From: Helopsaltes ochotensis | Taxonomy: Eukaryota; Chordata; Aves; Passeriformes; Locustellidae | Reading direction: 5' to 3' | NCBI GenBank assembly: GCA_013400155.1 | Contig: VXBM01000889.1 | Location: 1 to 64,000, forward strand | DNA: 64,000 nucleotides | Part shown: positions 51,901 through 62,800 of the stretch, piece by piece | Numbering within the stretch: the stretch's first letter is position 1 | Layout: every line of letters begins with the position of its first letter | The notes under the pieces: generated by a model | Seen by the model: the letters and a program-made list of their open reading frames with translations, nothing else | Database searches by the model: none | Told to the model about the DNA's origin: nothing | Translations under genes and position numbers: made by a program

Positions 51901-54900
51901 GTCCTGTCACTACCACTCAGAGGTTAAGCCTGCTCGTCACTGCCAAGTGTTTTGTTCAACTGCAGATTTGGAAATGTCCCCTGATCCCTACAGGGCTCCT
52001 TTGCACGTTTTAAAAAGAAAACAATCCCCAAACTTCTCTGAGAATGAGAACTAAGGAAAGCATGATTACAGAAGGAAGGGAGAATTAAGATGACATCAGG
52101 TCCTAGGAGGAGGGACATCTGCAATAAAACAGTCCCAAGCAAATCCTTAAATAGCAAAATGTGTCGGTGATTAAGTAAATGCATGAAATTCAGAATGGAA
52201 TCCCATTCTGAACTCAGCAGTCAAAGTGTGTGGTGGGTCAGCCCTGCTGGGCAGCTGAACACCACACAGCTGCTTGCTCACCTCCCCCTCCCAGTGGGAT
52301 GGGCCAGGGAATCGGAAGGGCAAAGAGAAAATTCATGGGTTGAGAATAAAAAACCATCTCATGAATAAGAAAAAAACCCCACAACACCATCAACAAGAAA
52401 AAATGAAGAACAAGTGATGATAAAGCAATCACTCACTATCAGCAGACTGATGTCCAGCCAGTCCCCAGGCAATTTTTGGATAAACTCCCACCCCAATTTT
52501 ATTGCTGAGCATCCACCCCACGGTATAGAAACCACCTTGGCCAGTCTGGGTCAGCAGTGCCAGCCTGTCACCAGCCACAGCAGGGCTGTGATACCAGCGC
52601 TGCTTTGGTGGTCACCAGCCTAAAACACAGCCTTGACCCCATCCCAGCCAGACCCAGCACACAGAGAAAACACTCAATTGTAATCTGTGTAACTTCAGTT
52701 GCTGTCTTTGCTTCTCTGTGGATCAGAGAGCCAATAAACAAAGCAGGATTTATTTTCTTCAAAGTATTTTTTTTCCTAAAAATAACTTTGCTTAAATCCC
52801 CAGGTTTAAAGGACCTTATTTCTATAGAAATGCTTCAGATAAAAGTATTATACCTGTAAAGACCTTCAGTTGTCTGTTGCAAAGGTGCAGCTGTGTCTGA
52901 AGTGGAGTTGCAAGCTCAAATTCTCAGGCTATTTTTGAAAATAGTTATTGAACAGTTGATACAGATGCTCCTCTCTCTGTTCCAACTGATTTCAAGAGAA
53001 TACTCTGTCATGCTTCATCATCACAAGACTTACTGATTTCACCTTAAAAACTACACAGCCAGCAAACCACAAACTGTTACTTCTCTATCTGGTCACAGCT
53101 AGAGATCTGCCTGATGTACATTTTTAATTTAGCTACTAAATTTTTAAAGCCCCAAGACTCTCTGAATGGCTGGTGTTTATAAGTTTTCCATATGGAACCA
53201 CGGAAATATTCATATGTATGCTTTTTACCACATGTTAACTTGCTGCGTGGATGTTCATTTCCTACTTCAAAGAAAAAATGTTGTAACGTGCAAATAATCT
53301 GATGATTTTTGATTGTTAATTTAAGCCTTACTGTCAGCACTGATTTTATAAATGTGTTTCAATCCTTTAAATGAGTAAGCATCAACTTTTGCAAAGCAAA
53401 TCTAAGAGTTAGTGGTCAGAACGTCGTTCTTCCAGCATGACTGCACAGTGCTCCTCCCTTTATTATGCATTCCTTGTGTGCCCAGTAAAACCAGTAAGTG
53501 TTCATAACCCCTAAAAATCACTGTGATCTTGCTAGTACTGAAATAAAATACCTCCAAAGGTCTACCAAAGACTTGGAAGTAAAGCAAGATCCTACAGATG
53601 GAAGTCTGTAAATCTAGGGCACTCAATAGGAGTCTTGCCATTAGATTTTCATTTCAGCTCAGGTTAAAAATGAGGTTCATATCATTCCAGTGAGAGTAGC
53701 ATCCTTTTCCCCTTCCCTCATCATTCACTGCATAAAGCCAGTAGTTTTCATTTATAGAAACTGATCTATCTTGGACAAAAAAAAAATCATATTGGCTGGC
53801 TGAAAAATAATAATAAATTTCCTCCTGTAAAATGCGTTGTGAGTTACCAATGACCTAAATCCTTTCCTACAGATCATAGTGGCAAGATTCCACAAGGAGG
53901 GAGCAGAGTTTGGCTGGCATGAAAGACTTGTGATGATTTCAAATTAAGCCCGGACTCTACACGCTAATAGAGGACATCAGATAATAAAACACCAATAGCA
54001 AGGAGCAACAAAATGATAAGAAACACAATTACAAAGCCAAGAGTTATCAAGGATAACAAATAAATTATGTAAGAAGTAAAAGCTGTGTGCAATTGGTTTC
54101 AAATAAAAACATTGCACTTCACAGGCAGTACTTCTAAGAAAAAAATAATTTTCTGGGTTTGAGGGAATTCACCAGTGACTGAATACAGGTATTTGCATAC
54201 ACAGTGCAATCACAGTGTCCCACTCAACTCCAACACAGGTATTTGTGTCATTTTGAGGAAATGGGCTAGAGGAGTGGCTTCTCAGGGCAGCTCTAGCAGA
54301 AGTCCCCTATAAAGAGTGGCAAAGGTATAAAAACTTAAAAATCAACAGAAGAGACTGGAGCAGCTGGAACAGTTCTGTGATGTTTGATCCCATCATTGGA
54401 GACTTCTTGATAACTGAGCTCATTGCTACACCAGGGAGGCAGATTTTTGACATGTCTTTAGCCTAGAGGAAGACAAAGAAGCAGCTCCAGCCCCTGTGCC
54501 TGATCCCAGTCCATCAGAGGAGGAGGACATAATTAGGAGTGCAGCACCACAGATGGGGATTTCAGGGGAAGGGCTCTAAAGGAAAAACAATGTTTTAATG
54601 CACGCAGAGGAGTGTGGTTATTGAGCACAGCAAGAACAACACACACACACTTGGTGAAGGAAAAAAAGGGAGCTTGACCTTTATTCTGACTCCATGATAT
54701 AGTTTTCACATCCAGACCAAGGATTGGCAGAGAGTGTCGCCACCTCTCCAATCCAACTGGTCAAACCAACAGCCCATCAATTGTCCCTTCCCCAAGGAAG
54801 GTATGTCAATATTTACAACTTCTTCCCAAAACATCACTATCTATTGATAACATTTGTGTGAGAAAGAACTAAGAACTATGAAAACATCGAGACCTCTGAC

Positions 54901-56151
54901 TCCATATTAGAAACTGTGAACAGCATCAGAAAGGCTGCAAAAATCAGGGCAACAGAGGAGTGCTCTAAGTGATAATATTATACCATTGTTAGCAAAAGGG
55001 CTGTGTCAGAGGTAAAAAATGAACTATCGTTAGCAAGAATCAACTTGAACACTGCAAACAAGCGATGAGTCTATGGGCAATAAAACACATGCTCACACTG
55101 ACTGGTGAGGACATGAATATTAATATTTTATGAATATTAAAGACAGACTCAATTGTAACAATTTTGACTGGAGCATAAGGATGTTTTAAGAAATATGGTG
55201 CCTGGTAAAGTTTTAACTCTGGTGGTTGGGGATGTGATGTACTACAAGACAATAAGGAGCAGTGATCGAAAAAAAAAAAATTTTTGTATTAAAAACCGCC
55301 TCAAGAATGGAGGATTAAAGATATTGAACTAAGAACCTGTAAGACCAAATCTATTTGGACTGTGAACCTTTTAAAATTTTATTTTAAATATTCACTCATG
55401 ATTCAAAAAAACCCCCCTAATGCCATGAATGACTTCTGATGGACAAATACAACCAATAATCAGAGCACTCAAGTAATTCTCAGTCTAACAGCTGGCACAT
55501 TGCCACACAAACCCATTCTGTGTGCTAATAGCAAACATCTAGAGCAGAACTACCAAGCATCAGGAGAAACATCTCTGGTCCAGTCAATTCTTCAGCTTCA
55601 GGAAAATTACACGGATTCCAAGTTTAATCCTTCAGGTGCTTTACATTCCCTGCTGTGCACACAGAAAAACATACAACTGGAACCCGACTTGCTGTGCTCC
55701 CAGTGGATGGTTATTTACCAAAATGGATGTGTTTTATGGTGGTATAGAAATTATTCTTTTCTTTTAGGTGAACTTAAAAAATAGCATATCCAAAAAAATT
55801 AAGCTACTCTTTCAACTTTCCAGTCTGCTTTGCTCTTACAGTAAATTTTCAATTCCATTTCAAAGTCCAGTTTCCAGTTCTTAAATACAAGGAGGCTTCA
55901 TTTATATTGGAGTTAGATGATCTTTAAGGTCCCTTCCAGCCGTAACCATTCCATGATTCTATGCCTTATTTATTGTGCAATTAACAATCGTTTGGTCTTT
56001 TTTATTTTGTAAGAACCCAGTATTAAATTTCAACTATTTTTTTGCTTTGGCACACGTCAGTAAAAGATAAATTATAAAAGTTACCTGCTGACAAAAGTAA
56101 TGAGAGCAGAACCATCAGCACATTCAAGGACTGTTGACCACAACTTGTCAT
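42673..56151 (-). CDS. SHISAL1: SHISAL1 (shisa-like 1), three coding exons, 200 aa
   Basis: The coding sequence joins 56151-56085, 49812-49599 and 42994-42673 (67+214+322=603 nt including TAA). All four splice sites are GT/AG and phases match. The protein begins MTSCGQQSLNVL. Residues 1-26 form a hydrophobic signal peptide. The ectodomain, about 27-97, has six cysteines (C31, C47, C59-C60, C70-C71) in the CC...CC pattern of the Shisa family, with N-glycosylation sequons at N63, N72, N83 and N95. One membrane segment spans about 98-120. The tail carries an R-W-G-I-Q-G motif near 134-139, a Q/P/T-rich stretch at 158-175, and ends in FQSTSAW. I identify it from close agreement with remembered mammalian KIAA1644/SHISAL1, which is about the same length. 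Shisa proteins are type I membrane proteins, several of them modulating receptor trafficking; the specific role of SHISAL1 is poorly known. No frameshift or internal stop is present. Confidence 0.96.
42751..42804 (-). repeat. In-frame Q/P/T repeat tract in the SHISAL1 tail
   Basis: Residues 158-175 are built only from Q, P, T and one E, in units such as QTQPQP, ETQPQT and QPQPQT. On the plus strand the DNA is an imperfect array of GAGGCTG-like units, so it probably grows and shrinks by slippage in multiples of three. It lies in a low-complexity, probably disordered cytoplasmic region. Confidence 0.8.
42995..49598 (-). other. SHISAL1 intron 2
   Basis: A 6.6-kb intron bounded by GTAAGTAA and TTTCACAG. 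It is AT-rich, and I recognise no exons, RNA genes or large mobile elements in it. The open frames present (for example near 45.8-46.1 kb and 48.0-48.8 kb) are short and show no protein family features. Confidence 0.85.
49599..49812 (-). CDS. SHISAL1: SHISAL1 coding exon 2 (cysteine-rich ectodomain)
   Basis: The acceptor is a pyrimidine-rich stretch ending TTTTCCAG and the donor is AA|GTAAGTAA. The 214-nt exon supplies residues 23-93 and part of 94. It encodes all six ectodomain cysteines and three of the four glycosylation sequons, including the block HHNNTVFKYCCNETEF. This is the most conserved part of the protein and the main evidence for the identification. Confidence 0.97.
51709..51960 (-). 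mobile_element. CR1 LINE fragment, minus strand, 3' terminus missing
   Basis: Plus-strand landmarks are the reverse complement of CR1: TTGCCCAGAACCGTGTCCAA, TCTCCAAGGACAGAGACTCC then ACATCCTCCAC, GCCTGTGGCAGTGCTCAGTC, GTTTGTGCCCATGGCCTCTG and GTCCTGTCACTACCACTCAG. The CR1 terminal octamer expected left of 51709 is absent. It lies in SHISAL1 intron 1 in the gene's sense orientation. Confidence 0.92.
52229..52661 (-). mobile_element. ERVL-type solo LTR, minus strand, internally shortened
   Basis: Same family as 10675-11244 in reverse orientation. The plus strand starts TGTGGTGGGTCAGCC, continues CACCACACAGCTGCTTGCTC, then GGAATCGGAAGGGCAAAG, ATGGGTTGAGA, later ATTGCTGAGCATCCACCCC, TTGGCCAGTCTGGGTCAGC and ends CCAGACCCAGCACA. 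It is about 433 bp against about 570 bp for the other copy, with the middle diverged or deleted. Flanks AAGTG and CAGAG match at three of five positions, a weak target-site duplication. It lies in SHISAL1 intron 1 in sense orientation. Confidence 0.88.
54640..55000 (-). mobile_element. Possible further LTR fragment, minus strand
   Basis: The stretch from GAGCTTGACCTTTATTCTGA through ACCAAGGATTGGCAGAGAGT, CAATCCAACTGGTCAAACCA, CCTTCCCCAAGGAAGGTATG and CAACTTCTTCCCAAAACA resembles songbird ERVK-like LTR sequence as I recall it. TTTATT would be its poly(A) signal on the minus strand. Edges are not resolved, and the call depends on memory of the family. Confidence 0.35.
55907..55963 (+). mobile_element. 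CR1 LINE, very short 3' tail
   Basis: TTGGAGTTAGATGATCTTTA, AAGGTCCCTTCCAGCCGTAA, then CCATTCCATGATTCTATG, the canonical CR1 3' terminus. Only about 57 bp remain. It lies about 120 bp inside SHISAL1 intron 1 from the ATG exon. Confidence 0.93.
56085..56151 (-). CDS. SHISAL1: SHISAL1 coding exon 1 (start codon, signal peptide)
   Basis: ATG lies at 56151-56149 with A at -3, a good Kozak context. The exon encodes residues 1-22 plus one base and ends at a CAG|GTAACT donor (intron begins at 56084). It carries most of the hydrophobic signal peptide (VLMVLLSLLLSA). The 5' edge is uncertain: an AG at 56185-56184 could be the acceptor, giving 32 nt of 5' UTR in this exon. Confidence 0.93.
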
Positions 56152-56580
56152 CGTTGGCTTTCATTGGTCCATTAGAGAATTACCTGTTGGACAAGATGTA
56201 ATACCATGATCAAGTGTCTGTTTCATCTTCTTACATTGTTCAAATGTTCACTTCCCCAAAAAGCTTTGGTAAAATGAGATGGCCTCACACAGTAGGGGAA
56301 AAAAAAAAATCAGATTTTTGGGGGCTCAAAAGTGAAATTATTTCTCCTTTCTATGATTAAAATTCCTTTCTCATTTCACCATGGATATATATATATAGCT
56401 GTTTACATACTTTTCATTAACCCAGAGTAGAGATGAATCATATAAAATCTTTACCGAATATTCATATGTCCCCTGTAATCTACGTCCACCAGAACTGTGT
56501 TTGTTTTACCTCACAAAAACAGGCTTACACATGCATACAATACATATATTGTATTATATGTGAAAGGGCTAGAAAAGAAT

Positions 56581-56652
56581 AAACAACAGAAAAATAAATT
56601 GGCTGCTTTGAAAGTCAAACAACAGAAAAATAAATTGGCTGCTTTGAAAGTC
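56581..56652 (+). repeat. Perfect 36-bp tandem duplication
   Basis: Two identical 36-bp units (56581-56616 and 56617-56652), each beginning AAACAACAGAAAAATAAATT and ending GCTTTGAAAGTC. Zero mismatches imply recent origin or ongoing turnover. Confidence 0.97.
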
Positions 56653-59600
56653 AATCTGTTTTACCCCATTAGAGGGTGCAGTCGCTCAGAAAGTGGGTCA
56701 AGCAACTGAGATGGTTAGAAACACTTCAAAAAAACGTCTTTTCATTAGCATCAGAGCCTTTCATGGGATTATTATTTGTTGTTTTCCTAGGAGAGGGAGC
56801 GAGAAGTGATGCGGTTTGATGTGACTGGCAGCCCTCCCACAAAGGCTCTCCTTGGTGTTTCCCAGACAGGGAGAGTCCAAACTCTTCCCGTTCATTCAAC
56901 ACCAGCAGCCGCAGCAGGGACTGCCCCAGGTGTCCCCACCAAGGTGGGCAGGTCCTGCTGTCACTGATAAATGCAGCTACCTCTGGGTCTGGGAGGTTTC
57001 CAGCACCCTGGATTCACACTGGCAACAGGGCACAACCAAAGAGGCAATTTCTGCCTTTCTGCACAGACACTGGGTGCCCTTGGGCCACAGCCAGCAGGGC
57101 CCAGGGGGTGCTGTGCTGCAGCAAGCTCCTGCAGCGAATCCAGCTCCTGCCCTGCTAAAATTGTTCTGAGGTGTTTACGAGGGAGCAGCTTGGGGAAAAA
57201 AGAAAGGGAAATGGCAATTTCTGTAAAAATTACTCTGCTCCCGACACCTCGAGAGATATATTCGCCAAATGCTTATGAAATAAATGCTGTATACTATAAA
57301 TACTACGTGGTTTTACTGGTTGGTGCCTGCTACAACCTACTGAATTCAAATGAAAATCCCCAAACAATTGCACCTGCACGTAACAAAATTGCGAGGGGGT
57401 GCAAATTACCACACCACGAGTAACTAAATTCTGAGTGACAGAGGTGGGCACTGGAGGGGAGACACGGTGCTATCTACAAAGCGTTGAGAGGCAAAAGATT
57501 TCTCACTAACACAAAATGCTGTGCGTGGCACAAGCAGATTCACTAAGAGCTACCTTAGCATATAGATCACAAACCCAAAAATCAGTGTAACTTTTGTACA
57601 AGAAATCGTAGCAGTTTTCGCTGTTTGCTGCAAGCTTGATTAACACCCAAACCACTGTATTTCTAGCTTTAAAATAAGCCAGTTCCTCCAGAGGAAAACA
57701 ATTTGAAACCGCAACACTGTAAAAAGTAAATAGAAGTGCAATAAACTAGGAATGCTAAGTAAGAATATTTCTCGTGAATACTGTTTGAAAAAACTGCCTC
57801 CTTTTTTCTCAAAGGGAGTATCATATTAATTAGAAAACTAAGCAGACTTAAAGTTGGAATGCTAAAAACAAAATAATAATAATAATGAATATAAGCCATA
57901 GGTTGAGAATGTAGGCATTTAATAATGAAAAACAGCTACAAAGAATTGGCTACTGCCAATATTGACAGGAATAAAAGGAATTTGATATTTTCCTAAGTAA
58001 ACCAAAGCTCCAGGAATTCTGGTAGTGATTCATTACTAAGGGAAATCTTGGCCTTCAGAACAGTTAATTAAAAAGAGATCAATAAGCACTCCTGTTGTGT
58101 ATCTGAGATGACAAAGATGTTTGGTATAGCTGAGACTATTAAATATTTCCATATCAAGAATAATTCAGGATGACAATGAGTTGATACTAAGGTTTGTAAT
58201 TCAATATTTGCAATTCTGTATAATTTGTACCTAGCTTTTTCAGCAGAGCTGGCTGGGGGACATATATATAATATCTTTAGTTTGTTGGAAAACAATGGCA
58301 ACTTTCAGAGAACCTCAAGAAACATAAGAACATTTTTAGAAGTAAATGAGATAATCCAGGTAATCACAAGCTTGTGAGTGTGATGTCGATCCAGACAAAA
58401 TTAATGGCATGGTTAATATGCATTCCAATTAATAAATAATTAAGGAGATAAATATAATATAATGTGATCACTATAGGCTTATGGCAAAGTTAATTTTACT
58501 TCTCTCAGGGCTGTTGACTAAAGTAGCTTAAAGATAGTTATAATGTAGGATGCAATGCCTGTAGTATGCAATCTGAGCAGGCAGTGAGAATGATGAAAAA
58601 AAGCTTCTTATCAGTTGTGGAAGAATTACCCAGTCTGGAAATCAGGTGCATGTCTTGGAAAGTACTATCCTGTAAGTTACTGAGTACAGCCTCACTGCTA
58701 ATTTCTTAAACAGCACTGTAGTACAAATCTAGATGCTTTTCGGGGGAAATTTATTCCATTATATCCAACAGAATGGGCAACAATTAAAATTGGCATTTTA
58801 ATCCAAATCATACAATGCTTGTATTTTATTGAGTGTCACAGGGAGGGTTCAGAGTGGGGGGACAAGACAGCAAGAGCTGCACATTGAGAGCCAGCAGAGC
58901 GACAGAATCTATGTAAATGAATACAATACATCCAGGTATATATTTGTGACAGTAGGGAAATGCTCCAGTTTTATAACTAAATAAGCAATAATTTTGATCG
59001 CTTCAGCAATCATTACATGGAATAAGACCATTTTTTCAGAGGTCAGAAATAAAAGTAACTGTTCACTCCTTGACTGTTTTGAGTTTATTACATCGTACTG
59101 TCTGGTTAAAGTCATCATATTTCAGGCAGTACCACGGTGACATCTCTGAGCTCTTAGAGCCTGCCCAATCAGCCACTGGGAGAGATGTGCTACAAGGAAG
59201 AGCCAAAATCAGACACAGCATCTCCTGATGTCAGGCCACAGAACAGAGAGGCCAGAAACATGGTCATTAGCAGTGATCTAGATAAATAAATTATCATTTA
59301 TCATTGTTATTAATTAAAGACTGATGGCATTTTAAAGTAAGGGAATTATATCTGAAGGACAGAGGAAAGGAAGATTTTGTTGTTGTCTCTTTTTGTTTGA
59401 GTAGAATTTGAGGGCCTGGAATGTGATTATGTTTTCCTTCTAGGTCAGGAAACCAGCAATTAGAAGGGTGGTCTAACACACCAGTTTTCACTTTTAATGC
59501 ACCATTCCAAGCTTATTTGTGGTCACTGTGGAGGTAAGGATGATGCCCATCCTTTTCCTCCTCCTTTAAGATTCGTACCCTCACACCACCTCCTCCCTTC

Positions 59601-59755
59601 TGCTGGCAATCACAAGTATCTCTGCAGCTACCCCACAAGGCAGACTAAAGAAATCCTTGAGGAATGACATTTTAGAGGCTTTTTTCCACTGTTTTTACAC
59701 ATCTTATCCTTATTCCTCTCTCTCACTATTTATTACTATGATGATGATGATGAAA

Positions 59756-59800
59756 GCAGCTGCATGGCACTTAGTTGCAGGCTGGGGTTAAACCATGACA
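59756..59800 (+). mobile_element. 3' end fragment of the ERVL-type LTR family
   Basis: GGCACTTAGTTGCAGGCTGG then GGTTAAACCATGACA is the 3' terminus of the family seen at 10675-11244. A short (ATG)n run abuts its left end. The rest of the LTR is missing. Confidence 0.75.
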
Positions 59801-62800
59801 TGTGTTTAATCTGGAAGAGAAAAAATGGTCCTCACTCATGATTTTTGCTATCTTCTCTTGAATAAGGATTCTGTCCAGAATATTGCTTTCCCTTGCAGAA
59901 GATGCAGCCATGCAGGACCCAAAGAGAGCAACACTCAAAGGAAAGGTGCTGTAATGTTATGATCAAGGGGACCATAGAAATGTATGAGCTCATTATGCCA
60001 GATTTTACTTTTCTGTGACATTTTAGCTCTCACTCTGTTCCTACCTACACTGCTTTGGTTATCCTCATAGTTTTATCTAGCTGTCTTTTCTTGAAGGGAA
60101 TCAGTGAATCACTGCAAAGAAAAGCTGCCAAGAGAAACAACCATTTCATGAGGGAAGATTCTGATGAAGGAATTATTTTCCCCTGACTTTGAAGGAAATG
60201 AAAAGTTCTGTTTAGTCTGAAAAACAATGCACATTTTGCATTTTTTGGTTAGTAAGAAGAACAAAAGAAGTTCGAGCAAGAGAATTTATTAAACACATCA
60301 GCACAGCCTCACAAGTTTTCTCTCTGCCTAGAAAGAAAATAGGGCAATTCAGGATATCATTTAATTCCTTTTTCCTGCCATAGGAGTGAGAACATCCAAA
60401 CCATTCTTAGCAGAAGTTCACAGGATTCCCACCACCAGTGTTTTTCTAACCTTCTCAGGCAATTCCCTAGAGTGTTTCTCTACCCTAGAAAGGTTTCCCT
60501 ATGCCCAGCTTGCAGCTCCTTTGCTTTGCTTTATGCCCTCTCTATCAGCAGTGGAGCTGCAGAATGATTTACCTACAGACACACTGGTTATACCTCTTTG
60601 CATCAATCTTTTAATTAATACATACAAGAAGTGCTATCATATCTTCACTCAGCCTTTTCTTAGGCTAACAGCTTACACCTCTTGCAATCTCCCCTTAAAA
60701 AACATCCTTGTTACACCTTCTATGCGCCCTCTTTTATCTGCCTCTATCCTTTATAGCAAGGTTGTGCAAGTAAATTCAGCATAATTTCGTTTTCAGTTCT
60801 TTGTATTTTCTTAGTGCCCTGGAAGTCCTAATAAACATCCCAGTAGCTGCCAGCTCTTCCAAGAGAAACACAAACACAGCATTACCAAAGTGCAAAGAGC
60901 CACAGAGCCTCTGCTAATTCTCAGTTACTCAAAGGACTCACAGGTGAATCCCTATTAAACAAAGAGAGGCACATCTGCTCACTGACAAAACTACAGGGGT
61001 AAAAATGCACCAGGGCTACGTGAGAGACAATGCTGGTGCATTGTGGCAGAAGTAGGGGGATGAGTAACACCAGAGCATGACAGTGGTTGAGAAAGCTGTT
61101 TAAAATTAGATGGAAAAGAAAAGGCTGTGATCCAAACCTAACTCCTAGTCCAGCTCTGTTCACTTCTCACATTAAAGAGGGTTTAAAAATGCATTCATAT
61201 GTGCTCATGAATGCCATTACAATGAAATTACAGGCTTATTACAAAGGAAGCAGTATAACTGGCATGAAAGAAAACCTGATTATTAAGAAAACATGTGGTT
61301 TCACACTGCAGCAACCTCAACAAAATGCTTATGAAAAACAGATACTAGTTTCAATTGACAGTTGTCTTACTTAAAACCACCTATGAAAAGGAGCTGCTGG
61401 TAGAAAACCTTCTGGATTATGATGCAGCACTAACATTACTCAGTGCTTCTTCCCTAAAAACATATCACTACACATATGCTGGAAGTTAAGCATGTGTGAG
61501 TCTCTACCCAACTGCAGATATAAAGCTTTTGCAGTCAGAGCTTTAGTACTGCTAAAGGTGAGAAAATGTGCAGTGTGCTACTACCTAGGCCACAAAATTC
61601 TTCCCCCTTGTTTTATGAATTTTGTAATTGAAAATATAAACTGTTTTCTTTTATTTCACCCTCCTGTTATTATTTGCCACAGCTGTTCTCCAAACAGTTA
61701 CAAAGAGACAACATGGATGAACCCTAAAAAATAAAGCTCTGAAGTACAGCCTGAAGACCATCTTGTGAACTCCAAGTTGTTATTAACAGGATGGGGCCAG
61801 AAACCTGCACATGCCACAGGTGTCAGCTGTCAAAGCCACTCATTCCTCTCCTTTTACCTCTTTTACCCCCTCCCCTTTTCACCAGTGCATTTAGTTGGTC
61901 ATTGGGAACTGTCCCACAGCCACATCCTGGGAGACACAGCGCAAACATCCAAGTTGGAAATGGGTTTTAGCAGCTCCCACCCTAAGCACAAGGCACAGTA
62001 GAGTCTGACACAGAAGTTAAAGGGCCCCTTTATTACAAGAGAATTAATTTTAGAGAGTCAGTGGTGCATTCAGACCTTATAATCACAAAATTTAATTGAC
62101 AAGAAAGTTCCACAAGAGAGCACAAACTCTATTTACAGCCAAATTCTAAACTGTCTCCATAGCACACCTAAAGATATTAAAGATAATACCATAATAGCTG
62201 TAGTGCAAATAAGCGATTCACTACATACTTGCATTTGGTAGAATAAATGTTTAATTTCCTAGATTTATTGCTGATGAAGGTCAGAAAAATTTAGACTGTT
62301 GTCTGTCCTACAACTGGCCTTACACTGTATACATTAGAACTCATTTTGGGGAAAAATACTTAAATTACTTTGTGGAGACAGTCAGTTTTGTAAAAATAAC
62401 AGCTGCAGTTGTGATGATTTACTGACACTGATAACTAACTTCAGCTGCAAGTTAGTGGCAACTTTCTCACTTGATATTAAGCAAGATTCATTTTGCAGCC
62501 AGGAGCTGAGACCTTCCCTAATGCTCTGAAACAAACCATTGAGACTAAAATATTTGTATTTTCTCATTTGCATGTACTTTATCAGCCTGAGCATAGGCAG
62601 CTGATAAAGGTTTTCTGTAGTCACCCAGAACCCTTATTTTTAGTGAAATAACTCAGTTCAGACGTACACCTGGATTACTGAGTCAGCTGAGGGGATTTTG
62701 TACAACCCAACATCTGCGATCTGTGGGACTCAACCGAGTGCTCTGTTAATGAATTCATAAATTTCCCAGGGTGAGACTATCAAGCTATGCACAAAACAAA

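Larger units (their letters stand above)
49813..56084 (-). other. SHISAL1 intron 1 between coding exons 1 and 2
   Basis: A 6.3-kb intron from GTAACT to TTTTCCAG. It holds most of the recognisable mobile elements near this gene: a CR1 fragment (51709-51960), a sense-oriented ERVL-type LTR (52229-52661), a probable further LTR (about 54640-55000) and a CR1 tail (55907-55963). The remaining sequence has no recognised feature. Confidence 0.85.
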
